A DNA stretch of 64,000 bases from Chamaelirium japonicum. Taxonomy: Eukaryota > Streptophyta > Magnoliopsida > Liliales > Melanthiaceae. Position 1 is the stretch's first letter; every line of letters begins with the position of its first letter. The notes beneath the pieces were generated by a model. That model was not told where the DNA came from. It ran no database searches and saw nothing but the letters and a program-made list of their open reading frames with translations. Location of the stretch: positions 32,270,209 to 32,334,208 of the forward strand of contig OX393557.1 of the NCBI GenBank assembly GCA_947650365.1, read 5' to 3'. Shown piece by piece: positions 51,810-63,988 of this stretch. A program made the translations under genes and the position numbers.

Positions 51810-53914
51810 AAATGGCGTCGTTGCCAACGTAACGAACCTAAAGAGGACTCACATATAAGCTAGGATAAAGCCATGACGAAGAAGCAGTAGCAAAGTTGAG
51901 CAGTAAAGCTTAACAACCAGCTAAGTCCTTGAATTTCTCTGAATTTTTTTTTATTGGTTGCTACTCTGAAATTTCATATTGCAAATCATTAATGTGCAAA
52001 TTCTAACCCCCTAGAAAAAAAAAATTGCATTCAACCTTGCAAAGTTGTCGCCGACTCGGCACATATGACTCTTAAAGTTGTATGTGTGTCTTAAGCGTGG
52101 GGTGTACACTCAACTTTGCATTGATAGTAACCTATTTCTAGGGTGGCACAGGGCATGTATTGAATATATAGCTTTACAATTTTGCATATCTATGCAAACT
52201 CAAGCCATTTCCTGATTAACCTCTATACCTGCTAGAGGTTTTGTTCATATATATATATATATATATATATCTCTATAAAAAAAAAAAAATCATTCAAATG
52301 TCTGCACTTATTATTCATGAACATCCCATATTCCTTATACTTATGCATCATTGAGGACAATGTTTATTTCAAGTTTGGGGGTGTGGTGTACTTTCCTGTC
52401 TATATCTAATTTCTGTAAAATTTGTCAGTTTTAGGTTTATTTTTGAATAAAAAAAATTAAAAATTAATTATATTATTGCATCAACTTACGCTGTAGTGGG
52501 AAAGCTCGGCACATACGTCTCGGCGTATGTGTGTCCAGTCTGTAGTCCCCTACCAAAACTACAGCGTTCGTATAGAAATCTATAGGAATTTGCATTTGCA
52601 TGTTTTATTTTCTTTTTCATGTATTAGTGTTTTCTGTAACCTTTTTATCGTCTTGTTTTATCTATTCCAAAAAAAAAAAATTACTTTTATTTCAGGTTTT
52701 ATAGTCTAATTTTATTGTACTCGAATAGTACTATAAGGCACTTGATAATCAAGGTAGAACGTCCAAGGATTAGCTAAAAAAAAGTATGTCTAATATGGTT
52801 CCGACCCTTAGAAACCTTTTAGCGATTGTCAAAACATACTAGACTCGACTTTTCACTTCACATTTGGCTTACACATCTAGGGTCTAGATTCAAAGCTTTC
52901 ATATCACCTAATAGTTACTTGGAGTCCTGATGAATCATGCGGATCTGGTTCACTTGGTTTGAGAAAATCGACCAGTGAATTTTAAGGTATAGCGGAAAGG
53001 GCTACCTATTAGCATGGTCTAGAACTTAATTATGTAAAAGTCCTAACTTGTATACCCTAGTATTGGTAAAGCTTGGTGTATAGGGTTATGAGAATGATCC
53101 TATGTACTCGAGTGAATCGAATATAAAGGTAATATAAGGATGGCTACCTAACTCATGAGAGCGTTGGCAGCGTGTCATGGACATAGAGTGCAGCTAACAT
53201 GGTACAAGTTAGGAAGGGATATATAATTAGATTCAAAAAAAAAAAAAGACTGAAAAAAAAGAAAGAAAGAAAAATAAAATAGTGTGAAAGCCGTCGTTAT
53301 AAATAACGTGGGGAAACTGGAATATCACATATAAAGCCCATAGGGTATTAAGGGGAATATCCACAACTCTCACTAGCCTGTCTAGATTAGCTGGTTTTGA
53401 CTCAGGTTCTGAGGTCGACTTTGATCATTCTAGGAGACTGTTAGAATGATATGCGGGTAAAGAACCAAACCCCCAGTTGTGTTTAGCCCAGACAGCACCG
53501 TGCACTCGAGTATAGTTGACCTTGACCTTTTCTAACGGGAAACTAATAGTTAGAACCTAAAGTGCTTACTTTGAAAGTTGAAGCTTGGACTAGATACTTT
53601 GGGAGTCTTGTGCCATAGAAATTCTATTTTTGAGTACTTTTTAATTATTCTGTAAAACTGACTTTTCTTATTTTATATTTATATTTTTAAAAAAAATAAA
53701 AAATAAAAAATTTGAATTTTGTGGGTATATTCACTGCAAACCCTCACGAGATAACACTCGTCCACTGGGGTAACCCAGGGGTTTAACGGCTTATTGCACA
53801 TGCTAAGTGCAATCGCGATTCCTGCGAAAGTGAGTGAGTTTATTTTATTATTCATTTATTTTCTTTTATTCGGTTTGCTTTCTCGAGGACGAGAAAGATT
53901 CAAGTTTGGGGGTG
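51810..53914 (+). mobile_element. Non-coding interior of the LARD element
   Basis: The primer site TGGCGTCGTTGCCAAC at 51,813-51,828 matches the Athila/Tat tRNA-Asp-type site with a few changes. No gag, protease, RT or integrase motifs appear in any frame. AAGTTTGGGGGTGTG occurs twice: at about 52,371, preceded by a GAGGACAATG motif, and at the true polypurine tract (about 53,901-53,916), preceded by GAGGACGAGAAAG. Homopolymer A runs and an AT run (52,246-52,270) lie between. Confidence 0.85.
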
Positions 53915-56900
53915 TGTTAAGTATCCAAATTAGTATTATTGTCTTTTCTTTTTCATGCATATCTTATCATTCTCTTGCGTAAAATATTCATATTACACAT
54001 AAAATGCATAAATTTATTTTCATCGTTGCATAGTACAATTTTGTATGAAAACATTGGTGTATTGGTTTCCATTCATACATTATCTGAATGGAAATACACA
54101 AAGACCGATATTCAATTATTAATTTTACTATGTTTCACTATAAGGAACTGATGGGTATCATTTTATGTCTGTTTCGCAGTAAATGGGATCGTCATCTTAG
54201 CGTGTAGCTACTGTGGAGCGTGACTATACGGTGGGCATCATCACAATGCTTTGGTAGCGAACTTAAGACGCTCGCCAATGATCGACAAGCGGATGAACTA
54301 GCTTAAAAGAAGATGCAAATTATCGGAGCCCACAAAGGAGATTCTTAGCAAAACCGGCTCGCATACAACTCGGAAGTAAAGCATCAAGAAAACAAGACAC
54401 ATCCAAACTCGGAGGACACCCAAGCTTGCCATCTTTTCTCTCTCTCATTTCCTTTTATCTTCATAAAGCACCCGGTCTCATAGCCATCTAACAGCTCAAC
54501 CGGCTCGGTCTTGCACCCAACCTCTTGGCTATGAAGCATTGCACTTGAGCCCACTTTAAATCCCCTCCGATCCACTCTTTCCCATCCGGAGCTTGCATCA
54601 CAGCCGTCCATGCCACCTAATCCCTCACATGCATGCACGTCCCAAACCCATCGATGCATTCATGCACGATCCCATCACATCCGTCCCTTTCCGACTCCCA
54701 TACGCAAACTCCATCCATAGCCATGTGCATGCATACATCCCGGCCATTAGATCCCATCTTAATTTCTTACTGAATTGTACCCATCCATTTTGCACAAACC
54801 CAATAACCCATCAATTTACCAATGCATGCACATCCCTTGCATCCAAATGATCACAGCCCTCCATTGCATATATACAACCCATGCATGCATTAGTTCAGCC
54901 GTCCAGGCTGTCCAGCATACCCAAGTGACCCAACTCCCTCTATCTCCCTCTCTTAATTGAATCTCAATCCCATTAAAGCCCAGTCATCCAATAACCCATG
55001 CAGCCGTCCCATACAATTCAAAACTCATGCATGCATTACAGACATTCCAAGTTTAACCCATTCATGCGGTAATCGCAGTCGTCCCTTCCATGCAACATGC
55101 ATGCATGCAAAAAAACCCACTTATCCTGACCCTACTCAAAACATAATCACAGCCGTCCGATTCACCCCAGTCATGCATGTGACCTCCCCTCCCCTCACCC
55201 GAAACGTCTCTCTCTACTTTTTAATTAATCACAGCCGCCCATTCTACCTTGAACCCATACACCCCCTGCGATCTCTTCTCTCCTTCCTTTTCTCTTAATT
55301 GCAACCCGATCCAGCCATGCATGCAACATTACAGCCGTCCCTTACCCTGATTGATACCCGTTTCTCTCTCTAAATCTTTCCTATTTTTTTCTCATGCGAT
55401 CTTCCTTCTCTCTCTTTCATTAACCGTCCAAGCACCCGACCCAGCCGCCTACCTCTCTCCTCTCCTATTCTCTCTCTAAAACCGTTTCTTTCTCTCTCCT
55501 TAATTCTCTCTATCTCTTTCCTTTCTTAACAGCCCGGATCTCCTTTCTCTCTCTTCTTTATCTCTCTAGATCCCAACCGAGATCCTCCTCTTTCAAACCC
55601 AGCTGTACCCGGCCCTCTCTTCCTATCTTCGATCATGATTTATTCCCCATTTAATATCTTATTTACTCTTCTTTTTCCTTATTTAATTATCGTGCAAATC
55701 TCTCCCCCATATCTCTACCCAACCGAAACCCTCTCTCTCCTCCAAATAAAACTTGCGAGATCCCTTAAGTTTCTCTCTTTTCTTTCCTATCATGCAGCCG
55801 TCCGTGCCATCTCACACCGACCCAATCGCAGCCTTCCACCCTACCCAGCCCGGTTTCTTTCTTTTTCTCTCTTTCCATTTTCTCTCTCTGTTGCCTTATC
55901 TAAATCAACCAAACCCAGCCCTCTCTCTCCCTATTTAAAGGTTGGCCTGGAAGAGGGGGGACCGGAGAGAGAGGGAAGAGAACCGACCCACCCCTCCCGC
56001 CAGGGAGGGGCATGCAGTTTTTTTTAAGAGTTTTTTCACCATGATTCTGTAGAGAGAGTGCGAAGTGTGTGTGTGTTTGTTTGTAGTACTGTCCCGTTTA
56101 TGAAAGAAGTTTTTCAAAGTAGTGGATGTAATTGTTTTTTTTCGATTTAATAAAAGTGTCTTTTACTTATAGTTTCTTATTCATTCATCTCTTTCTGTCA
56201 TGCTTAATTTTATTAAATATTCTGTATGCATTCATACCATGACCGACTAAATTCCCTCCCGCCAGGGAGAGGGGTTCGATGCCATAGTGAGTAGTTAGCT
56301 TTATTTTCTTACGTATTGCTCTCGATCTCGCTTAATGTATACGCCTCTCAATTAATTAATTTTAATTATGGAGAGCTAGCTCTCCCGTGTTTCCATTCAA
56401 TTGGGATTCGGGTGATACTTCACACTCCAATAGTTAATCATTGGTTGAATAGGCAAACTATTATTATTTTTATCTAATTTTCATTATGTTAATTTTCGCA
56501 ATTGAGTACTAGTCTTACTTCTTCACTATAAGAAGAATTCAGTTCTTGAGATTGCGAGAATATTATATAATGAAATTAGATAAAGTGGACTTTAACTCTA
56601 AATTTTCCGCTTGAGATGGTAAAACTTCCAATCTCAAGTGTAGATAAAGAGAATAATATTGCAAGAGAGTTGACTTCGAACCATGATTTTTCAATCCCTG
56701 TCCTAAGCAGAAATCTTTTAAATTTCAGCAATGTCTTATGTTTTTATTTTTTTTATTCAATCTTTATTTCAGAAATGTCTTATGTTTTCTTTCTTGTTAT
56801 TCAATCTTTATTTCAGAAATGTCTTATGTTTTTATTTTTGTTATTCAATCTTTATTTCAGAAATGTCTTATGTTTTCTTTCTTGTTATTCAATCTTAAAT

Positions 56901-57326
56901 TTCAGTAATGTCTTATGCTTTCTTGTTTTTTGTTATTCAATCTTTAATTTCATCAAATGTCTTATATTTTCTTTATTGTTATTCAATCTTTAAATTTCAG
57001 CAATGTCTTATATTTTCTTTATTGTTATTCAATCTTAAATTTCAGCAATGTCTTAATTTAAATTCTCTTCTTCTAAACTATTAATTTGAATCATTACTTA
57101 TTAGCTTTTACTTTCTAAAATAAATTATTTACAAAATGATAAAAATACAAACTCCCTTCAATTCAATCTAGCTTCACTTGTGATATCTTCTTTAAGCCTT
57201 GCACTTACGTGTGGTTCGATCCTTACTTGCCCTTTACTTTTAAAGTTCTCTGAGTTATGTATGCAGGTATTGGTTTTTGATAAATAGCTTTTACAACAAC
57301 GACTCATAGCAAAAAGCTTTCTATCA
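53915..57326 (+). repeat. 3' LTR of the LARD element
   Basis: A near-identical copy of 48,408-51,809, offset by 5,507 bp up to about 49,430 and 5,517 bp afterwards because of a CTCTATCTCC-type 10-bp insertion near 54,940. Ends in TATCA followed by the GCCAA target duplication. Confidence 0.92.
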
Positions 57327-57600
57327 GCCAACGCCAGTCAAATGCTCATCCTCCACATGCATGCCCATTCCTTCGATGTCGTTGGGTGTGGTCGGCTTGC
57401 ATTTTTCATTAGGGTTTATATTTTTAAAAAAATCCCTCTGTCTCTCTCGTTGAATAGTCGGCCGTGTCGTATTTTCAAAACTATATTGTATGGAGTTTGG
57501 GCATCTACCTATTCCAACAAAGTGGGTTTAGAATGTGTTATAGGCTACACATCTATATCTTCTATGCATGAGATTTTTAAAGTAGAGATGTGATGATTAC
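57327..57600 (+). other. Right flank of the LARD insertion, possible gene remnant
   Basis: Across the target duplication the forward strand reads NASQMLILHMHAHSFDVVGCG. This loosely resembles the HPxHLHGHxFxVVG copper-ligand motif of plant laccases. The surrounding sequence does not support a full gene, so it is at best an old fragment. Confidence 0.2.
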
Positions 57601-59535
57601 GTGGACTCGTGACACTGAGTGGACATACGGGTTTGTTATTATGATAAAGAGTTTTGTTGCATTGCCCCTGCTAAGAAACTACTGGTTACATTAACTTGTG
57701 AACAGAGCAGTGACTATAGACCCATAAGCAAGAAGACAACAAAAGAAATATCAAAATTTGCAAGAAAGACCAGCAGTAAGAAGTGCAACTGTCCATTTAC
57801 ATTAAAGGGTATAAAGCAACCAAATGAGGATGATTAGGTGTTGCGTGTGGAATGTGGTGTGCACAATCATCCTAACGTCGATTATCTTGAGGGACACTCA
57901 TTGGCTAGGAGATTATCTAAGGAGGAGGAAGCATTGCTAGTTGATATATCCAAAAGCACGGTTCGGCCGAAAGACATATTGACAACTTTGAAGAAAAAAG
58001 ATCCCCGCAACGTGATAACGATAAAGGCGATCCACAATGCACGTCAAAGGTATAAGCTGGCAGAGAAGGCAGGGAAATCGCAAATGCAGTACCTTTTGGG
58101 TAAGTTGGCTGAGTATAAGTACACTGAGCGGCCTATGAGTGTTGATGACACTGATACTATGCGAGACTTATTCAAGGCACACCCGACTAGTATTGACTTG
58201 TTACATGTATTTCCACGTGTTCTGATCATGAATTGCACATACAAGACTAATAGGCACTATCTTCCCCTCTTGGAGATTGTTGACATGATTTCCACTTATA
58301 GGACTTTCTCAGTTGCTTTTGCATACCTTGAGTCCGAGCGAGAAGGCACGTACACTTGGGCATTACAGACATTAAGGTCCCTGCTAGATTAGTCTCCTAT
58401 GTCGGACGTGATAGTGACGACAGAGATCAGGCACTAATGAACGCCATCAAAAAGGTATTTCCTACGGCCACTCATTTGTTGTGTAGATAGCACATAAATA
58501 GGAATATATTGACTAAGTGCAAGAAGTTATACATTTGCCACGAACAAGAGATGGAAAATGTTCATCAAGGCTTGGAATGAACTCGTTTTATTCTCCACCG
58601 AAGGTGATTACCTGCATGCAAAGTCTAGCCAGTCTAGAAAAAGAATACATGGGCCATCCATAAGCGATTAAGTATGTCACATATACATGGCTCAAGTACA
58701 GGCCAGGCAAGATTTCAAGTACAGGCTAGGCAAGATTTGTAGCGACAAGGACTAACAAAGATATGCACATTGGAAACACTACATCCAACAGGGTAGAACA
58801 AACGCACGCAAGGCCGAAGAGGCGACTTGGCTCGAGCCAAGTTAATTTTGATGCATCATGGACTCCCATACATATATGCATTGCTTGAGCTATAGCACAC
58901 TGAAATCAAATCAATCATTCCAGAAGAGCTTGATAGTTGTGTAGCACAATTTTAGACCATTTGATCGAGTTTAAGTAACTTAGAGGTTGTATCTCCATCA
59001 AAGCATTGAGCATATACTCGATGAGTTGAAGAGAGCCGATTCGATTAGAGTTGATGTTTCCTTATGTGGGTGCGTTGCTCAACACATCCATTGCTTACCA
59101 TGTGCTCATCAAATTACAGAATTTAAGAGAGAGAATCATCTCATTTAAAGTATTGGCGATCATTGGACGAAACGTTATATGGTACCGAAGTCGAAGACCT
59201 GTACAGAGACAAAGATGCCTGAGTTGAGCTGTCAGCCATAATTTAATTTAATTGCTAAGCGCTTCGAGGAGAATAAGCTCGATACAAAGATTTAAATCCT
59301 GAAGAAATTGATGGAGATAGCAAATCCGGAGTCGACATCTCTTGTTGAACCGAAAGTGAACTTGAAGACACGGGGTCAAAAAATTGATAAATCTACTCGT
59401 TGTGATCCTTCGTTTTTTGAGATTGTGTTATATCACAACACGATAGTTTTGATCCATGACACTCGAGCAATATCAAACAATATCCATCAATTCAATCAAT
59501 ACAAGGCAAACAAAATCGACGACCAAAATAACTAA
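57601..59535 (+). pseudogene. Mutator-like (MULE/FAR1-type) transposase
   Basis: A FAR1-type DNA-binding domain opens the frame (KKCNCPFTLKG, then after a TAG at 57,835-57,837, CGVHNHPNV). A spacer with KDILTTLKKKDPRNV and IHNARQRYKL follows. The MULE catalytic domain (about 58,080-58,600) has PTSIDLLHVFPRVLIMNCTY and YTWALQTLRSLLD, and later segments in other frames read KAWNELVLFSTE. A SWIM zinc finger (CGCVAQHIHCLPCAH) lies near 59,065-59,107, followed by KLMEIANPESTSLVEPKV. The first catalytic Asp of the D-x-TYKTN motif is Asn (58,231-58,233). Stops and frameshifts after 58,390 make it inactive. The frame continues after an inserted element at 62,140. Confidence 0.85.
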
Positions 59536-62072
59536 AGGTGCGTTTGGCATTGGTTTTGAAATTTTAGGTTTTGATTTTGGAATACCAAGAACTAGTTTTG
59601 TGCAAAACCAGTTTTAGCTTATCGAAAACCAGTTCTAGAATTATCAACATTTGAGCATTTGGCAATAAAATTAGTTTTGAGTCTAAAACTAGATTTGCAG
59701 TTATTTCCTCTATTTTTAAATATTCTATTTGTAAAACATTATCAATATAACATACTCTATCCATCACATTCTTTTTCTATAGTATATTCTCTCTATAATA
59801 TTTTCTCTATATCATTTTCTCTCCAATAATTTCTCATTCTAAAACATTATTTGTGTAACACTCTCTATGTTTATATTCTCTCTATATAATATTTCTCTTT
59901 AGAGTACTTTCTCTCTCTATAATATTTTTTATCTACAATATTTTCTCTTTATAATATTTTCTCTCAATGATATTTTCTTCTTCTCTCTCTTATGTCAATT
60001 TATCTCTACAATATTTTATTTTTCTAAAATGTTATCTCAAATATTTTTTCTCTACGATATTTTTGTTTTCTACAATATTTTCTCTCTATAATATTTTCTC
60101 TTCTCACTACGTCATTTTCTATCTAAAATACTCTCCTTCTACAACATTTTATCTCTGCAATATTTTCTCTCTAAAATATACTCATTCTACAATATTTTCT
60201 CTCCATGATATTTTCTCCTCACTACGTCATTTTCTATCTAAAATACTCTCCTTCTACAACATTTTATCTCTCTACAATATTTTCTCTCTAAAATATACTC
60301 ATTCTATAATATTTTCTCTCTCTAAAATATTCTCTTGCTACAAGATTTTCTCTTTCTAAAAATATTCTCTCTATAACACTTTCTCTAATATTTTCTCTCT
60401 ACAATATTATTTATCCTCTCTCTACCCCATTTTTTTTCTCTATGATATTTTTTCTCTATAATATTTTCTCTCATTCAGTTTCTCTTTTAAATATTTGCTC
60501 TTTTAAATATTTTGTCTTTACAATATTTTCTCTCTAAAATATTTTTTTTGTACAATATTTTTTATCTCTAAAATATTCTCTTTCTATATCATTTTCTCTT
60601 TACAATATTTTTTCTTTATAAAATATTATTTTCTATAACATTTTTTCTATTTGCAATATCTTCGATCTCTTTCAACAATATTTTTTTTCTATACCATTTT
60701 TTCTCTATGATATTTCCTCTGTATAATATTTTTTCCTTTTTATGTCATTTCCTCTCACTACAATATTTTCTCTTTCTAAAATATTCTCTCTATAATATTT
60801 TCTCTCTCTAAAATATTCTCTTTCTATAAAATATTCTCTCTAAAATATTCTCTTTCTCGAAAATATTATCTCTACAACATTTCTTTCCTCTAAAATATTC
60901 TCTTTGTATACTATTTTCTCTCTCTAAAATATTCTCTTTGTATACTATTTTCTCTCTCTAAAATGTTCTTTCTATAATATTTTCTCTCTTGAATATTTTC
61001 TCTCTCTATGATATCTTCTCTCTCTATAATTTGTATTTTTCTCCCCTCTATGTTATTTTCTCTCTCTATGATATTTCTTTTCTAAATTTTACTCTTTATA
61101 ATATATTCTCTCTCTAAAATATTATCTTTCTATAATATTTTATCTCTATAAAATATTTTATTTCTATAATATTTTCTCTCTCTATAATATTTTTTCTTTT
61201 TAAAATATTCTCTCTCTATAATATTTTCTCTCTCTAAAATATTCTCTCTCTATTATATTTTCTCTCTCTAAAATATCCAATTTCTATAAAGTTTTCGCTC
61301 TATAACATCTCTCTCCAAAATATTCTCTTTTTATAATATTTTCCCTCTCTAAAATACTCTATTTCTATTATATTTTCTCTCTCTATGATATATTCTCTCT
61401 CTATTATTAATATTTTGCTCATCTCTATATTTTTCTCTCTCTACAATATTTTCTATCTAAACTACTCTCTATAATATATTCTTTCTCTAAAATATTATCT
61501 ATCTATAATATTTTCTCTGTTTAAAATATTCTCTTTCTATAACATTTTCTCTCTCTATAATATTTTATTTTTCTATAATATTTTCTCTCTCTATAATATT
61601 TCCTCTCTATAATATTTTTTATCTTCAATATTTTCTCTCACTATATATTTATTTATTTAATACTCTATTTTTCTCTTTAGAATTTTCTCTGTATAATATT
61701 TTTATATCTATCATATATTTTCTCTAAAGTATTCTCTCTATAATAATTTTCTCTCTCTACAATATGATATGTATATATTCTCCCGATTTTAATTTTTTCT
61801 CTTTACAATAGTTTCTCTCTACAACATATATGCTATTCACAATAATTTCTTTTAATTATTGTTTTGCCTTCTTGCCTCAAGAACCCAAAAGAAGAACCCA
61901 AAAGCAGAAAATTTCTGCTTTTGGGTTTTGATGATTTTCTGGTTTTGGTTTTGGAAAACCAATTTTCTAATCGAATCCCAAAGGCACTAAAATCTTATAC
62001 CAAAACCAGTTTGGCAAGTGGAACTAGTTTTGACGCAAAACTAGGCCTCCAAAACCAATGCCAAACACACCC
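59536..62072. mobile_element. PIF/Harbinger-like element filled with TCTC/ATATTTT repeat, 2,537 bp
   Basis: Ends are AGGTGCGTTTGGCATTGG at the left and, read on the reverse strand, GGGTGTGTTTGGCATTGG. TAA flanks both sides (59,533-59,535 and 62,073-62,075). Subterminal AAACCAGTTTT / AAAACTAG motifs recur inverted inside each end. The interior from about 59,750 to 61,860 is a degenerate repeat of CTCTCTATAATATTTT type. No transposase is encoded; the 130-codon frame at 59,967 is repeat-derived. Confidence 0.8.
59750..61860. repeat. Low-complexity minisatellite, TCTCTCTATAATATTTTC type
   Basis: About 2.1 kb of variably spaced TCTCT and ATAATATTTT / AAAATATTC blocks, period roughly 18-22 bp, with much variation between units. 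Strong strand asymmetry: pyrimidine-rich on the forward strand. Confidence 0.9.
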
Positions 62073-62144
62073 TAATAGTTTTGTTAACATTGTTAAACTG
62101 TTTATTTATTTATTTTATCTATATTTCTTTAATTTTGTGTATTG

Positions 62145-62390
62145 CAGTTGAGGAGGATGCCTAGAACCCAATCACAGCCATTCTTCTATGGATTTCTAGA
62201 GGCGATTTGGTCGTTCATTGCTTGCATATGAGATGTTGCGGGTGATGGCAATTGTGGGTTTAGGGCGATAGTTGCCTTGATGGGCAATGGCGAGGAAGAA
62301 TAGGAAAGGGTAAGGTGAGACTTGTTGGCTGACCAAGTTGCATGCTCATACAGATCATATATTGCTTCAGATGTTGGGGTAAGGATAAGG
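62145..62390 (+). pseudogene. OTU-like domain at the end of the MULE protein
   Basis: After a TTGCAG acceptor-like site at about 62,143 the forward strand reads SQPFFYGFLEAIWSFI, then DVAGDGNCGFRAIVALMGNGEEE, stop, ERVR, stop, DLLADQ (split here). DGNCGFRA is the catalytic Asp/Cys motif of OTU-type cysteine proteases, which remove ubiquitin-like tags. OTU domains are found downstream of FAR1/MULE transposases in some plant elements. Both stops fall where related sequences have Trp. The catalytic His region is lost where the sequence runs into telomere-like repeats near 62,380. Confidence 0.65.
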
Positions 62391-62929
62391 GTTAGGGCTA
62401 GGGGCAAGGGTTAGGTTGGGGTTAAAGTTAAGTTAGGGGTTAGGGTTAAGATTATGGGTTAGGGTTAGGGTTATGTTAGGTTGGGTTAGGGTTAGCTCTT
62501 AGGGTTATACAGTACATAAACTTAACAGAAATACACTTCAACAAAACACAAAAATGAACACATTGCATAAACTTGCCGGCATAATCGATCGAATTAGGGT
62601 TAGAGGTTAGGGTTAAGGTTAACGGTTAGGGCTAAAGGTTAGAGATAGGGTTAGGGTTAATGTCATGTTGGATCCATCGAATCAGACAATAATATCAAAA
62701 ACCGAAATCGTTCAATAAAATCTGTCGCTCATGGAACATATCCCATATATCCTTTCGTAAAGTGAAAACAATAACGCATAATCTCGTAATCAACCAATTA
62801 AATCATAAAAAATAATTAATAATTAGGGTTAGGGTTATGGTTAAGGGTAGCTAATATTTAAGATCAAGTTTTCTAGGTTTATTGAATTTTATATTTCTAA
62901 TTGAGTATTCCAAAGATTGATGGCCATAT

Positions 62930-63080
62930 CAGCTATAAATCGGAGGTGGAGCACTAGACTCGTTTTGTAACATCCGTCCTAAACACACAAGATATTGTCC
63001 GCTCGGTCTGTGCCCGTACGAGAACTTTTCAGGGATGTCTTGACTCTTGGCTATTAGATCTTGGTTGTCACACGTTTAAA
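62930..63080 (-). mobile_element. Possible LTR fragment
   Basis: TGTAACATCCGTCC and ACAAGATATTGTCCGCT are motifs that recur in plant LTRs. No pair, primer site or coding sequence was found nearby, so this is only a suggestion and the strand is uncertain. Confidence 0.3.
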
Positions 63081-63988
63081 TATCAGGCGTTTGGTAGGCT
63101 TTTTTTAGACATCGCCAATCAAAAGAAAAAATCACTAAAAATCTTACAATTCATCCTAAGTGCAAATGACTGTACTGTGTGTTTAGTAACTAAAATATAA
63201 CAATAAAAAATTTGCTACGACAATACTAATAATTAGATTCTACAGTAAATTAATTTTATAAATAATAATTTAATCAAAATGACAAAGCATAATATACTTA
63301 CATGACCCCATTCATAAATCAAAGAGGATCGATGATTCAGTCGATCATACTGCACGAACTCGGTGGTCGGACCCCTAGGAATACGACCATTATTTATTTG
63401 CTATGCCATTGGGATTATGGTTAAGGGCTAGCTGACTAGGGTTAAGGTTAAGGGTTCAGGGCTAGGGTTAGGGTAATGGTTAAGGGTAGGGTTAAGGACT
63501 AGGGTGAGGGTTAAGAGCTAGGATAAGGGTTAAGGGTGGGCTAATAGTTAAGGGCTAGGGTTAAGGGCTTGGGTTAAGGTTAAGGTTAAAAGTTAAGGGT
63601 TAGGGTAAGGGTTAAAGGTTAACGGTGGGTTAAGGGTTAAGGTAAGGGTTAGGGTTAAGGGTTATAGATTAGAGTTAAGGACTATGGTTAAGATTAAAGA
63701 TGGGTTAAGGATTAAGGACTAGGGTTAAGGTTAATGGTTAGGGTTAGGATTAAAGGTTAAGGGTTCAGGGCTAGGGTTAATTAGGGTTAATGGTAGGGTT
63801 AAGGGCTAGGGTTAGGATTAGGTTAGGGTAAGGGTTAAGGGTTAGGAGTAGGGTTAAGGATTAGGCTGGGTTAGGGTTAGGGTTAAGGTTAAGGGAGTTA
63901 AGGGTAAAGGGTGGGTTTAGGGTTAATGGTAGGGTTAAGGAATAGGTTAAAGGTTTGGGTTAAGGTTAAGGGTGGGTTAAGGGTTAGG

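Larger units (their letters stand above)
48408..57326 (+). mobile_element. LARD-type non-autonomous LTR retrotransposon, 8.9 kb
   Basis: Two direct repeats of 3.4 kb (48,408-51,809 and 53,915-57,326) begin TGTTAAGTATCC and end TTTCTATCA. GCCAA flanks the whole unit (48,403-48,407 and 57,327-57,331), a 5-bp target duplication. A TGGCGTCGTTGCC primer site follows the first LTR and a CAAGTTTGGGGGTG polypurine tract precedes the second, both typical of the Athila/Tat branch of plant gypsy elements. The 2.1 kb interior encodes no gag or pol, so it must move using another element's proteins. By eye the LTRs differ at about 30 positions plus a 10-bp indel, about 1%, so the insertion is recent. Confidence 0.92.

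Noticed and set aside
48432-56993. Identical small ORF sets at 48.4-51.5 kb and 53.9-57.0 kb, which look like duplicated genes
   Set aside because: They lie wholly inside the two LTRs of one retrotransposon and show no protein-family resemblance. The duplication is the LTR pair.
59967-60359. 130-codon Ser/Phe/Tyr-rich ORF
   Set aside because: It is a translation of the TCTC/ATATTTT minisatellite.
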